From: Stomoxys calcitrans
Taxonomy: Eukaryota; Arthropoda; Insecta; Diptera; Muscidae
NCBI RefSeq assembly: GCF_963082655.1
Contig: NC_081555.1
Location: forward strand, 14,467,262 to 14,531,261
Reading direction: 5' to 3'
Length of the DNA: 64,000 bases
In this document: piece after piece, positions 33,850 through 46,480 of the stretch
Layout of the letters: the number at the start of each line of letters is the position of its first letter
Position numbering within the stretch: the first letter of the stretch is position 1
Notes under the pieces: generated by a model
What the model was told of the DNA's origin: nothing
What the model saw: the letters and a program-made list of their open reading frames with translations, nothing else
The model's database searches: none
Position numbers and translations under genes: made by a program

Positions 33850-35171
33850 TACCTTCCCCACATGCATAGCACATGCTATTACTTGCCGCAACTATTTTGC
33901 AGAAGTGAGCTTGCAGTTCTATGTACCCCGCTACGATACCAAAAGCTATATTGATCTCCTTCTTACTTCCTTTCGGTAATAGCCTCGTTTTTTCACGATC
34001 CGGATCTTCCCATAGGATTATCGTCGTCCTATCAATCGTTTCGCTGTTTAACAGTGTCGTCCACGCTCTTAACTCGGACTGTGTCGACCTGAAAGGCGTC
34101 GGGTTAACCAAGTTTCTTGTCGGCAGTCCTCTGGCCTTCGCTGCCAAATCGTCTGCTTTTTCATTCCCCATTACTCTGCAATGGCCCGGCATAAAAAACG
34201 ATGTGGATCGTGCCATCCTTATAGAAGGCGTTATTCTCCTTCTTGTACTCTGAGACTGTTCGCGAACTTACAGTCTTTGATGTCATTAATGCGATGGTCA
34301 TTTTACTGTCCCTAAAGATGTTCACACTCGACGTCCTCGCGTTAGCACCGGATCTCTGCCTGCAGGACCGTTTTATTGTCAGGCAATCTCAAACAGATCT
34401 CAGTCCCTGGGTTTTAAATGTGGACTCCTAGGTCCACTCTTTCCCCTAGCTTTGATCCATTCGTGTAACATGATTTTCCAGACGGCAATACTAGGGTTCT
34501 GTCAATCCAAAACTGTGCCGCTGGCAAAAGTGCCTCCCACTCGACCTCAAGTTTCATCTCAGGTATTCCATCGGAAACCACCTCCATTCCTTCCAGGTTT
34601 TTTATCATTGCCCCTATTATAGCGTAAAGGTATGACCTGCATCTTTCATCTATCCATTCTCCCATCGCCTTAAATTTCATAGCCACAGTGGCTGCTTCAC
34701 ACTTAATCTGTATGTCAATGGGTCGGATATCTAGAATAGTCTCCAGTGCCCTAGTGGGCGTGATCATCATCGCTCCGCCTATGTCGAGACCAAATGCTTT
34801 CTTAATATGATGTAGAATCCTTACGTTGCTCTTTTTCTCCATAAAAGTCCACCAAACGTCTCAGTAGGTAAGTAAGCATTGATCTAATCACGCTCCTGTA
34901 GAGCCAGCCAGACTACCCTCGGATTCAGGCCCCATTTCGAGCCTATGGCCCGTCTACATAGTGCCCAACATTTGTGGGCCTTCCCGGTACGCTACTGAGT
35001 GTGACACTTCCAATTCAGTTTCGTGTCCCAGATCACTCCTAAGTGTTTGACCTTGTCAGATATCGAAATCGTTCTATTGGGGAGACGTGATATGTCAACT
35101 TGGCCCACCTTCGTCTTCCTCGTGAACAGGCATATTTCAGTCTTCTCTGGATTAACTTTGAGACCCCTAGG

Positions 35172-35201
35172 TCTTACAGATGGGCTATGCCATCTGTAAG
35201 A
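35172..35201. other. Perfect 12-bp inverted repeat in the dead LINE
   Basis: TCTTACAGATGG, loop GCTATG, CCATCTGTAAGA. Probably a chance or replication-slippage palindrome in decayed RT sequence. Confidence 0.7.
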
Positions 35202-35462
35202 TCCTTTTGGCCTTTCTGCATAGTTGATTCTGATCCTTACCTCTTAGAAGTATTATAACATCGTCTGCGTAGCAGACGAGCTCTAAGTATAGTAACAGTG
35301 TATTGGTCCGCACATTGTTTAATGCTGCCTTGAAGGATTCTTCTACTTTATGTGCATCCTAATGCAGGGCAATCTCCATCGCCATTCATTTGACACAGAC
35401 ATGCAGTTTGTATTTGAACAGTTCATGGTAATCTCCTCTTTATCATGGTATCCATGGTATAG

Positions 35463-35760
35463 GAGGCCACTGTAGCGCAGAGGTTAGTATATCCGCCTAT
35501 GACGCTGAACGCCTGGGTTCGAATACTGGCGAGAACATCAGAAAAAAATATTCAGCGGTGGTTATCCCCTCCTGGCGACATTTATGAGGTACTATGTCAT
35601 GTTAAAACTTCTCCCCAAATAGGTGTCGCATTGTGGCATGCCGTTCGGACTCGGCTATAAAAAGGAGGCCCCTTATCATTAAGCTTAAACTTTAAATCGG
35701 ACAGCACTAAGTGGTATGTGAGAAATTTGCCCTAGTTCCTTATTGGAATGTTCATGGGCA
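35463..35760 (+). mobile_element. tRNA-derived SINE inserted in the LINE
   Basis: Almost complete: GAGGCCACTGTAGCGCAGAG (head), GGTTCGAATACTGGCG (box B), TATAAAAAGGAGGCCCC and TTCCTTATTGGAATGTTC. It interrupts LINE sequence, so it arrived later. Confidence 0.85.
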
Positions 35761-36841
35761 AATTTGCATTTGCAATTGAATCCACGATACGTTCCATGGT
35801 TTTGGGTAGAAAGAACGTAAGGTGTAGCCCTTTGGTGTAGCATTACTTGTCTTGCCGGGCTTGGGTATAAATATCACCCTTACCTTCTGCCAGGCTTTCG
35901 GAGTATATGCAAGTCCTAGGCACTCTGTGAAAATAGCTTGGGCTTGGGTATAAATATCACCCTTACCTTCTGCCAGGCTTTCGGAGTATATGCAAGTCCT
36001 AGGCACTCTGTGAAAATAGCGGCCAAATAGGTCCTTCTGTAGTAACGCCTGAAATATTCCTTCAGGTCCGGGTGATTTAAATGGTTTGAAGCTCCTCAAG
36101 GCTTCCTTAGCCCTAAAATATGTAATGGAAAACCCTTCGATCAACCTTATTATTCCAAGATTCCGATATCTCCGTAAGTACCTTCGTATCCTGTGGAAAG
36201 TGAAATTTTTTCAAAAGCTTCAGCATTGCCTCCGTTGTCTTTGCTCTCACTTCCATGTTGTCTACTAACGTTTCAGTTTGAACATGGGTTTTTAAGTGAA
36301 ACTTTTTCATCTTTTCGGCGTCATTAAAGCCATCGACCTGTTCGCCGAAAAGCTTCCAAGAGGCAGGTTTTGCCGCCCGGGTAATTTTATTTTATCCCTT
36401 GAGTCGTGTGTAGTACACATCCCAATAAACTTCCGCTTTTGTACGACCTGCTCTGTTAAAAAGTCTGCGGACCTCTTTTCCAATGTCTGCCCGGTCATCA
36501 AGGGTTTTTCTTGAGCTGTTGTCCTTTCGAGGACAGCTATATTCGAAAGACCCCACTAATACAGTCGTTATCCTGTTGACATTGTCATCAATGTCTTCTG
36601 TACTTGGAAAATCTAAATTATCTTGCCCAAGTCTTCTTCCGAGTAGTCATCTGAATATTGTCCAGTTGGTTTTCAACTTATTACGGAAGCTTATCATATT
36701 CAACGCTGGCCGTTTATATTCTAAACCTAATGTAGCGGTGGTCAGAGAAGGACTGCTTCATAGAGACCTTTCAATCCTGAACCTCATCGACTAGATTTTC
36801 CGAACATATTATCACAACTAAAACCTCCTCCCTAATCCAGG

Positions 36842-37135
36842 ACCATTCGATTGAGGAATAAGGGATACTTTTCGCATATTAGAGAGTGCAGTCCGAATAA
36901 ACTTTAAGCTCAATGATAAGAGGCCTCCTTTTTTATGCCATGTCCGATCGGCGTGCCGCATACTGCGACCACTTGGTAGAGAAGTTTTTACAAGCCAGGA
37001 TTCCTCACAAATATAGGAAGCTTCATTCAGTAAGGGCATAACCACCGATGAAAATTTGTCTGATGTTCACGCTGGGATTTGAACCCGGACGTTTGGCTTC
37101 ATTGGTAGATATGCTAGCCTCTGCGCCACGGAGGC
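36842..37135 (-). mobile_element. tRNA-derived SINE
   Basis: Reverse copy: AGTGCAGTCCGAATAAAC, GGCGTGCCGCATACTGCGAC, GGGATTTGAACCC (box B) and CTCTGCGCCACGGAGGCC. It lies beyond the 5' limit of the RNase H LINE. Confidence 0.85.
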
Positions 37136-37560
37136 CTCCGGGGGAAATGTATAATTCAAATTTTTATGACAAATAACGCAAATCCTCGGCCGAGTACCAG
37201 TATTAACACAGAATTATTGGTAGTTAATATGGTTAAGTCCAGAAGCTTTGTTCCGGGTCCTCCATGGCTGCTGAATCAAGACGATATGAATCTTGCTCTT
37301 GCTGATTTTCTCCATTAGACTGCGTGTGTATCTGAATGACCCCAATCATTGATCCACCAGTATGGACATCTTGGGTGTGTGTTATGGTCCGATCCTCTAC
37401 TCCCTGTTCTTTAGGCTGAATTGAGTTTCCTGTCACTGCCTGATGTTTCAATACTAGGATCTTTGCCTATTCTAGTCTTACGAATTGTGAGAAAGTCAGT
37501 AATGGATCCACCGTCGGGTCGCTGTTCGTCAGGCTGTATTGAGTCTGCCCGATGTTTCAA
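37136..37560. other. No gene recognised
   Basis: Unassigned sequence. CCTATTCTAG/CCTATCCTATAG-like duplicated text (GATGTTTCAATA with GCATCTTTGCCTAT) recurs about 110 bases apart near 37440 and 37550. Confidence 0.45.
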
Positions 37561-39870
37561 TATTAGCATCTTTGCCTATCCTATAGCTACCATATAGACC
37601 GATCCGCCGATTTAGGGTCTTAGGCACATAAAAGCCACATTTATTATCCGATTTTGCTGAAATTTGCGACAGTGAGTTTTGTTAGCTCCCTCGATATCCA
37701 TCGTCAATTTGGCTCAGATCGGTCCAGATTTGGATATAGCTGCCATATAGATATAGATCGGCAGCTATATCCAGATTTGGATATAGCTGCCGATCCTCCG
37801 ATATAGGGTCTTAGGACCATAAAAGACGCGTTTATTGTCCGATGTCTCCGAAATTTGGAACAGTGAGTTGTGTTAGGCCCTTCGACATTCTTCGTCAATT
37901 TGGCCCAGATCGGTCCAGATTTCGATATAGCTGTCATATAGACCGATCTCTCGATTTAAGATTTTCGACTCATTAAAGGCGCATTTATTGTCCGATGTCT
38001 CCGAAATTTGGAACAGTGAGTTTTGTTAGGCCCTTCGACATTCTTCGTCAATTTGGCCCAGATCGGTCCAGATTTGGATATAGCTGCTATATAGACCGAT
38101 CCTCCGATTTGGGGTCATAGGCCCATAAAAGACGCATTTATTGTCCGATTTCGACGAAATTTAGGGCAGAGAGATGTGTTGGACCCTTCGTCATCTTTCT
38201 TCAATTTGCCCCAGATCGGTCTAGATTTGGATATAGCTGCCATATACACCGGTCTCTTGATTTAGGGTATTGGGCCCATAAAAGACGCATTTATTGTCGG
38301 ATTTCGACGAAATTTTGGACAGTGAGTTGTGTTAGGCCCTTCAACATTCTTCTTAAATTTGGCCCATGTCGGTTTAGATTTGTATATAGCTGCCATATAG
38401 ACCGATCTCTCGATTTAAGGTTTTGGACTCATTAAAGGCGCATTTATTGTCCGATGTCGCCGAAATTTGAGACAGTGAGTTGTGTTAGGCCCTTCAACAT
38501 TCTTCTTAAATTTGGCCCATGTCGGTTCAGATTTGGATATAGCTGTCATATAGACCGATCTCTCGATTTAAGGTTTTGGACTCATTAGAGGCGCATTTAT
38601 TGTCCGATGTCGCCGAAATTTGAGACAGTGAGTTGTGTTAGGCCCTTCGACATTCTTCGTCAATTTGGCCCAGATTTGGATATAACTGCTATATAGACCG
38701 ATCCTCTCATTTGGGGTCATAGGCCCATAAAAGACGCATATATTGTCCGATTTCGACGAAATTTAGGGCAGAGAGATGTGTGGGACCCTTCGTCATCTTT
38801 CTTCAATTTGCACCAGATCGGTCCAGATTTGGATATAGCTGCCATATAGACCAATCCTCCGATTTGGGGTCTTAGGCCCATAAAAGACGCATTTATTGTC
38901 CGATTTCGACGAAGTTTTGGACAGTGAGTTGTGTTAGGCCCTTCAACATTCTTCTTAAATTTGGCCCATGTCGGTTTAGATTTGTATATAGCTGCCATAT
39001 AGACCGATCTCTCGATTTAAGGTTTTGGACTCATTAGAGGCGCATTTATTGTCCGATGTCTCCGAATTTTGGGACAGTGAGTTGTGTTAGGCCCTTCGAC
39101 ATCCTTCGTCAATTTGGCCCAGATCGGTTCAGATTTGGGTATAGCTGTCATATAGACCGATCCTCCGATTTGGGGTCATAGGCCCATAAAAGACGCATAT
39201 ATTGTCCGATTTCGACGAAATTTAGGGCAGAGAGATGTGTGGGACCCTTCGTCATCTTTCTTCAATTTGCACCAGATCGGTCCAGATTTGGATATAGCTG
39301 CCATATAGACCAATCCTCCGATTTGGGGTCTTAGGCCCATAAAAGACGCATTTATTGTCCGATTTCGACGAAATTTTGGACAGTGAGTTGTGTTAGGCCC
39401 TTCAACATTCTTCTTAAATTTGGCCCATGTCGGTTTAGATTTGTATATAGCTGCCATATAGACCGATCTCTCGATTTAAGGTTTTGGACTCATTAGAGGC
39501 GCATTTATTGTCCGATGTCTCCGAATTTTGGGACAGTGAGTGGTGTTAGGCCCTTCGACATCCTTCGTCAATTTGGCCCAGATCGGTTCAGATTTGGGTA
39601 TAGCTGTCATATAGACCGATCTCTCGATTTAAGGTCTTGGGCCCATAAAAGACGCATTTGTTGTCCGATTTCGCAGAAGTTTGAGACAGTGAGTTGTGTT
39701 AAATCCTACGACATCTATCTGCAATTTGGCCCAGATCGGTCCATATTTGGATATAGCTGTCATATAGACCGTTCTCTCGATTTAAGGTTTTGGGCCCATA
39801 AAAGACGCATTTATAATCCGATTTCGGTGCAATTGGATACAGTGACTTATGTAAGGCTTTTTGACATCCT
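37561..39870 (+). repeat. Long array of HINE B internal units with a 459-bp higher-order duplication
   Basis: About 15 units of 150-160 bases share TATAGACCGATC, GATATAGCTGCCATATAG and CAGTGAGTTGTGTTAGGC. The segment at about 38714-39172 is repeated almost exactly at 39173-39631. That is a 459-bp period, or three 153-bp units. No family B terminus is visible at either end, so the array may be a satellite-like expansion or a HINE that lost its ends. Confidence 0.85.
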
Positions 39871-41100
39871 TTTTTATTTTTTTTTTTAATTTTGTCACAA
39901 TGTTTTTACCATAAACATTTTTAGTGTTATTTTTTTTATAATTTTATTTCTATTGAAAATTTTCCAAAATTTAATCTACCTAAAAATTATTCTAACTGTT
40001 TAATCTTGTTTTCTAGGGAATGTTTGGTGGCCTTTTATCCTCTTCTTTGCTACGCCTTTGTAATTTACCCTGCAGGACCTTTTGCAAGCAATAACCCAAC
40101 CATTGCACAACCATAGTTAACCAAAAGGCCAAGAATAATTCAAAAAGTAGCAAATCAACCACTAATGTCCAGCATAGTGAGGCAAGGATTAACCCAAAAG
40201 GACTGCGGCAATATGCTGTCTCTACATACTACAGACGGACGGACACAAATGATAATAACAACTAAGGCAATCCATCCCTGCTATGCAAATAATTAACGGT
40301 CACATGAAACGAGCAGCAACAGAACAATAACCGGAAAAAATGAACAAAAGAAGTTGTGAAGTCCTTCCAATTGTGCAACAATGTGGCAAAAGGGGTCACT
40401 CGCTATAAACGGATAATCACCCAAGAATTGTAAAACATTTAAGGATAACTAGTAAACGGCGGACGGACGGACAGACGGTCGGCGGACAAGGAGGCAAAAC
40501 ACGATACTGTTTTTGTTTTGAGCTTGAATATGCACCGTCCATAATAAGCCCCTGGGTGAAATATGTAATTAAAGGATTTGTTTGTTGGTTTATTCTTTTA
40601 AAAGTGTTAACATTGGTGCTGCGTCGGATGATGGTGATGATGTGAAAATTGCCATGAAGGATTATGAGAAAGTCAATTGGTCACTAAAGTTGAATAGGGA
40701 AGCCAAGTTTTGTGGCCAAGCAGATTAAAACAGAGAGGTTTTAATTGAGGACAATGTAACAGGTAAAAATAAGGAGCAAAAAAAGAGTTTCCTGGCTCCA
40801 GTTTAGCGACAAGGTCTAAATTGAATGGTTATGAGATTTCTTAAACTGAGGTTTCTTACAACTTAAGTCTTAGGATTTTTTATGAATTTTTTAAACTATT
40901 ATCCTTAAACTGTGGAATGAAGCCATAAACATTATCCACCTTAGTTTGATGGTCTTCCACATGACTAATTAACCTTTTTTCCCCCTACTTCCAAATTTTT
41001 ACGTTATGTTGCACTCTAGGCATTCGTACGCACTGACTGCGCAGGTGTGAAATGTTCAATGAGGATGTTGGCAAGACAAGCGGTGAACCCTTGTAGTATG
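39871..41100. other. No gene recognised
   Basis: AT-rich sequence between the two HINE B arrays, with short GACGGACGGACAGACGG text near 40460. No conserved frame. Confidence 0.5.
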
Positions 41101-42887
41101 AACAAGTAAAAAGGCGTTAAGTTCGGCCGAGACGAACTTTGGATACCCACCACCTCGGGTATATATGTAAACCACCTTTCATCAAAATTCGGTGAAAATT
41201 TCATACCTTATACTCATATACCTCATACCGATCTGAACTATATACGACACGGATGTCGAAAAGCCGAACATAAGTCACTGTGTCAAATTTCAGTGAAATC
41301 GGTCTTGGCTCCATAAAAGGCCCATTTATAGCCTTTTATGGGGCCAAGACTTTAAATCGAGATATCGGTCTACATGGCAGCTATATCCAAATCTGGACCG
41401 ATTTGGGCCAAATTGCAAAATATGTCGAAGAGCCTAACACTAAGCACTGTCCCAAATTTCGGCGAAATCGGCCAATAAATGCCTCTTTTATGGGCCCTAA
41501 ACCTTAAATCCAGAGATCGGTCAATATGGCAGCTATATTCAAATGTGGACCGATCTGGGCAAAACTGAAGAAGGACGTCGAAGAGCCTAACCAAACTCAC
41601 TGTCTCAAATTTCAGTGACATCGGACAATAAATGCGTCTTTTATGGCCCAAAAACCTAAAACCTAGATATCGGTCTATATGGCAGCTATATCCAAATCTG
41701 GACCGATCTGTGCGATATCGCAGATGTATGTCAAAGAGCTTAACTTAACTCACTGTTCCAAATTTCGGGGACATCGGGCAATAAATGAGCATTTTATGGG
41801 CCCAAAACCATAAATCAAGAAATCGGTCTATATGGCAGCTATATCCAAATTTGAACAGATCTGGACCAAATTGAAGAAATATGTCAAAGGGCCTAACACA
41901 ACTCACTGTCCCAAATTTAAGCAAAATCGGATAATTAATGTGGCTATTATGGGCCTTACACCATAAATCGGAGAATCGATCTATATGGCAGCTATATCCA
42001 AATCTGAATCGATCTGAGCCAAATTAACGAGGGATGTCGATGGGCGTTACACAATTCACTGTCCCGAATTACATCAAAATCGGATAATAAATGTGGCTTT
42101 TCTGGGCCTAAGACCCTAAACCGGAGGATCGGTCTATATGGCAGCTATATCCAAATCTGAACCGATCTGGGCCAATTTAATGAAGGATGTCGATGGGCCT
42201 TACACAATTCACTGCCCCCAATTTCATCAAAATCGGATAGTAAATGTGGCTTTTGTGGGCCTAAGACCCTAAACCGGAGGATCGGTCTATATGACAGCTA
42301 TATCCAAATCTGAACCGATCTGGACCAAATTAAAGAAACATGTCAAAGGGCCTAAGACAACTCACTGTCCCAAATTTCAGTGAAATCGGACCATAAATGT
42401 GGCTTTTATGGGCCTTAGACCCTAAATCGGAGGATCGGTCTATATGGCAGCTATATCCAAATCTGGACCGATCTGAGCCAAATTGACAAAGGATGTTGAA
42501 GGGCCTAAGACAATTCACTGTCCCAAATTTCAACAAAATCGGATAATAAATGTAGCTTTTATGGGCCTAAGACCCTAAATCGGCGGATCGGTCTATATGG
42601 GGGCTATATCAAGATATAGTCCGATATAGCCCATCTTCGAACTTAACCTGCTTATGGACAAAAAAAGAATCTGTGCAAAATTTCAGCTCAATATCTCTAT
42701 TTTTAAAGACTGTAGCGTGATTTCAACAGACAGACGGACAGACGGACGGACATGGCTAGATCGTCTTAGATTTTTACGCTGATCAAGAATATATATACTT
42801 TATAGGGTCGGAAATGGATATTTCGATGTGTTGCAAACGGAATGACAAAATGAATATACCCCCATCCTTCGGTGGTGGGTATAAAAA
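41101..42887 (-). mobile_element. HINE family B, full-length copy
   Basis: In + coordinates: AACAAGTAAAAAGGCGTTAA, hairpin GTTCGGCCGAGACGAAC (one arm mutated), GGATACCCACCACCTCGGG, and about nine internal units (41340-42600, motif TATATGGCAGCTATATCCAA). Then come CAGACGGACAGACGG, conserved block CAAGAATATATATACTTTAT and the end GGTGGTGGGTATAAAAA. It is the longest HINE B with both ends. Confidence 0.8.
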
Positions 42888-43728
42888 CGCCCCAAAAAAT
42901 TAAATCGGAAACTAAAACCAAAAAAAAAAAAACTCTGGCAGCTGATGATAAAACGAAGAAGTAATAGAAGAATATCAACAATAACACAAACAATAGGCAA
43001 AAATCTAATATCGGAGAAAAAAAAATCAATAACAACATTGACAAGAGAGGATGATGTAGAACCCTTTTAGATTAATTAGAAAAAATTGCATTTGCTATTC
43101 AGGGATTGGCAAGAAAAAAAAAAAAAACGGTGGTGGGAAGTGTATTGACTGGTGGAAGGGTTACTCACTGAACTTGGATTTCCCCAGAACCAAACATTTG
43201 ATGCAATAATAGTTTGTTTTTTTCCTCTATGTGTCTTTACTGGGATGGTGTGCTTTATGTTGGACTTGTGAAACCTAATCCCCTTTCTAGGATGGAGTTC
43301 AAACAATTCAATGTAATGAGATTGCCAAAGGCTTTCAAATCGCAGGGTGATTAGTGAATAAATAAACCGAGACATTAAGAGGGGTCTCAAATAAACCTAA
43401 GGGACAAATATTAGGGTAAGTGTTATTATGTATAGATGACCCCCTCTAATATACCAGTTTCCCTTTTATTACCCCTTAGCAATTCATTTACACGCAATTT
43501 TGCCGGTGTTTTTGTAAACTGATGAAGAGTTACAATGTTAGTGGTGGATGACAGCAGTGAAAGTGAATAATAGAAAAATCGATCGTCACGCCTGAATAAA
43601 TAATTTGATGGATTAAAGCCCAAGAGGAGATAAACAAGAAATTTTTGCAAAAAAACTCCCAATGGCTGACAATGGTTTTCTACTTTAAATTCTTCAATAG
43701 GAAACCTTTAATTCAAAAAGGTTATTTT
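42888..43728. other. No gene recognised
   Basis: AT-rich sequence with several open frames of 60-100 codons lacking known motifs. Near 43697 there is a diverged relative of the adjacent minisatellite unit (ATAGGAAACCTTTAATTCA). Confidence 0.5.
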
Positions 43729-43750
43729 TTTATACCCTCCACCATAGGAT
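43729..43750 (+). mobile_element. Isolated HINE A 5' terminus
   Basis: TTTATACCCTCCACCATAGG is followed at once by the minisatellite. The rest of the element is absent. Confidence 0.7.
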
Positions 43751-45757
43751 GGCTGAATTGGGTTTTCTATAGGAAAACTTCAATTCAGCCTGGCTGAATT
43801 AAGTTTTCTATAGGAAAACTTCAATTCAGCCTGGCTGAATTAAGTTTTCTATAGGAAAACTTCAATTCAGCCTGGCTGAATTAAGTTTTCTATGGGAAAA
43901 CTTCAATTCAGCCTGGCTGAATTAAGTTTTCTATAGGAAAACTTCAATTCAGCCTGGCTGAATTAAGTTTTCTATAGGAAAACTTCAATTCAGCCTGGCT
44001 GAATTAAGTTTTCTATAGGAAAACTTCAATTCAGCCTGGCTGAATTAAGTTTTCTATAGGAAAACTTCAATTCAGCCTGGCTGAATTAAGTTTTCTATAG
44101 GAAAACTTCAATTCAGCCTGGCTGAATTAAGTTTTCTATAAGAAAACTTCAATTCAGCCTGGCTGAATTAAGTTTTCTATAGGAAAACTTCAATTCAGCC
44201 TGGCTGAATTAAGTTTTCTATAGGAAAACTTCAATTCAGCCTGGCTGAATTAAGTTTTCTATAGGAAAACTTCAATTCAGCCTGGCTGAATTGGGTTTTC
44301 TATAGGCTGAATTGGGTTTTCTTTAGGAAAACTTCAATTCAGCCTGGCTGAATTGGGTTTTCTATAGGAAAACTTCAATTCAGCCTGGCTGAATTGGGTT
44401 TTCTATATGAAAACTTCAATTCAGCCTGGCTGAATTGGGTTTTCTATAGGAAAACTTCAATTCAGCCTGGCTGAATTGGGTTTTCTATAGGAAAACTTCA
44501 ATTCAGCCTGGCTGAATTGGGTTTTCTATAGGAAAACTTCAATTCAGCCTCGCTGAATTGGGTTTTCTTTAGGAAAGCTTCAATTCAGCCTCGCTGAATT
44601 GGGTTTTCTATAGGAAAACTTCAATTCAGCCTCTCCAAATTAGGTTTTCTATAGGAAAACTTCAATTCAGCCTCGCTGAATTGGGTTTTCGATAGGAAAA
44701 CTTCAATTCACCCTCGGTGAATTGGGTTTTCTATAGGAAAACTTCAATTCAGCCTCGCTGAATTGGGTTTTCTATAGGAAAACTTCAATTCAGCCTCGCT
44801 GAATTGGGTTTTCTATAGGAAAACTTCAATTCAGCCTCGCTGAATTGGGTTTTCTATAGGAAAACTTCAATTCAGCCTGGCTGAATTGGGTTTTCTATAG
44901 GAAAACTTCAATTCAGCCTCGCTGAATTGGGTTTTCTATAGGAAAACTTCAATTCAGCCTCGCTGAATTGGGTTTTCTATAGGAAAACTTCAATTCAGCC
45001 TGGCTGAATTGGGTTTTCTATAGGAAAACTTCAATTCAGCCTGGCTGAATTGGGTTTTCTATAGGAAAACTTCAATTCAGCCTGGCTGAATTGGGTTTTC
45101 TATAGGAAAACTTCAATTCAGCCTGGCTGAATTGGGTTTTCTATAGGAAAACTTCAATTCAGCCTGGCTGAATTGGGTTTTCTATAGGAAAACTTCAATT
45201 CAGCCTGGCTGAATTGGGTTTTCTATAGGAAAACTACAATTCAGTCTGGCTGAATTGGGTTTTCTATACGAAAACTACAATTCAGCCTGGCTGAATTGGG
45301 TTTTCTATAGGAAAACTTCAATTCAGCCTGGCTGAATTAAGTTTTCTATAGGAAAACTTCAATTCAGCCTGGCTGAATTAAGTTTTCTATAGGAAAACTT
45401 CAATTCAGCCTGGCTGAATTGGGTTTTCTATAGGAAAACTTCAATTCAGCCTGGCTGAATTGGGTTTTCTATAGGAAAACTTCAATTCAGCCTGGCTGAA
45501 TTGGGTTTTCTATAGGAAAACTTCAATTCAGCCTGGCTGAATTGGGTTTTCTATAGGAAAACTTCAATTCAGCCTGGCTGAATTGGGTTTTCTATAGGAA
45601 AACTTCAATTCAGCCTGGCTGAATTGGGTTTTCTTTAGGAAAACTTCAATTCAGCCTCGGTGAATTGGGTTTTCTATAGGAAAACTTCAATTCAGCCTCG
45701 CTGAATTGGTTTTTCTATAGGAAAACTTCAATTCAGCCTGGCTGAATTGGGTTTTTT
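43751..45757. repeat. 41-bp palindromic minisatellite, about 49 units
   Basis: Each unit joins TGAATTGGGTTTTCTATAGG to AAAACTTCAATTCAGCCTGGC. The junction AATTCAGCC-T-GGCTGAATT is a perfect 9-bp inverted repeat, and GGTTTTCTATAGGAAAAC is a second near-palindrome, so every unit can form hairpins. Variants occur in blocks: GAATTAAG units mainly 43797-44263 and CTCGCTGAA units mainly 44548-44990. The blocks indicate local homogenisation. One shortened unit lies near 44285. Confidence 0.95.
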
Positions 45758-46480
45758 TTATGGAAATCATGGTTAATTAACAAATTTCCATTTTAGTTAT
45801 GGTCTTTCATCCATTTTTGGTGATCCACTCCAAACGCCACTCTAATGTTATTTTATCTTCATTGCAATGAGGAAACCCAATTTCCCTCCATTTCCCACTT
45901 GTAAGAATTGCTACGTTTGACTTTTAATTACATCCTTGGTTGTGTCCTTCATGCATGCATCTGTTTACCGTATGATGGTGACTTTCTTTACTGGCCTCTA
46001 AGGCAAGACACGTGTCATCCTCATCACCACATATGCTACTGAAAGTAAATGTCCTTCCTTGGATTATGAAGGGGAGGAGAATGCATGTGAAACCTACAGC
46101 AAGAGGGGAGAAGTTAAAATGTGATACGAATACACATGTGCTCATTTCCTTGTTCTTTTCATTGTCCATTTTTTCTTTGTTTTTTGTATTCTGTCTCATA
46201 AAGGAAGCGTTTGCTTATTAATCCAATTCAATTATAAGGTGATCTTGCCTTTGTTAATCATACAAAACGGGGCGAATTATTTGGTCATGTGTTTGCTACT
46301 CTTTTCTGGGGGTGAAGTACAAATATTTGGCAAAGGAAGACAAACATGTGTATGCAAGAAGTTCGACATTATGTTTGTGGTTAGAATCACCAAATGGCTT
46401 TTTTGCCTTTGAGAAACCACAAAATGGCTTTAAGGATAAAGAAAATGAAGATTACTTATTTTAAAACTTTAATTGGCTAG
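45758..46480. other. No gene recognised
   Basis: AT-rich sequence with two overlapping open frames (minus 45924-46199, plus 46012-46221) that show no recognisable motif. Confidence 0.5.

Larger units (their letters stand above)
33850..36795 (-). mobile_element. Decayed LINE ORF2 with RNase H domain
   Basis: Minus-strand pieces in order: FRAKEALRSFKPFKSPGPEG near 36100 (RT fingers, usually KSPGPDG); PKAWQKVRVIFIPKPGK near 35900 (RT motif 1); TRALETILDIRPIDIQIKCE near 34720; CYTNGSKLGERVDLG near 34440 (RNase H start, where the family has TDGS, so the first catalytic Asp has become Asn); and GHCRVMGNEKADDLAAKA near 34170 (last RNase H motif). Frameshifts, stops, an 83-bp tandem duplication (35859-36024) and a SINE (35463-35760) break it. 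The RNase H domain points to the I/R1/LOA group of LINEs. It ends abruptly at the fold-back transposon. Confidence 0.8.

Noticed and set aside
43751..45757. Regular palindromic array that could suggest a CRISPR
   Set aside because: There are no unique spacers. Units are continuous 41-mers in a eukaryotic genome.
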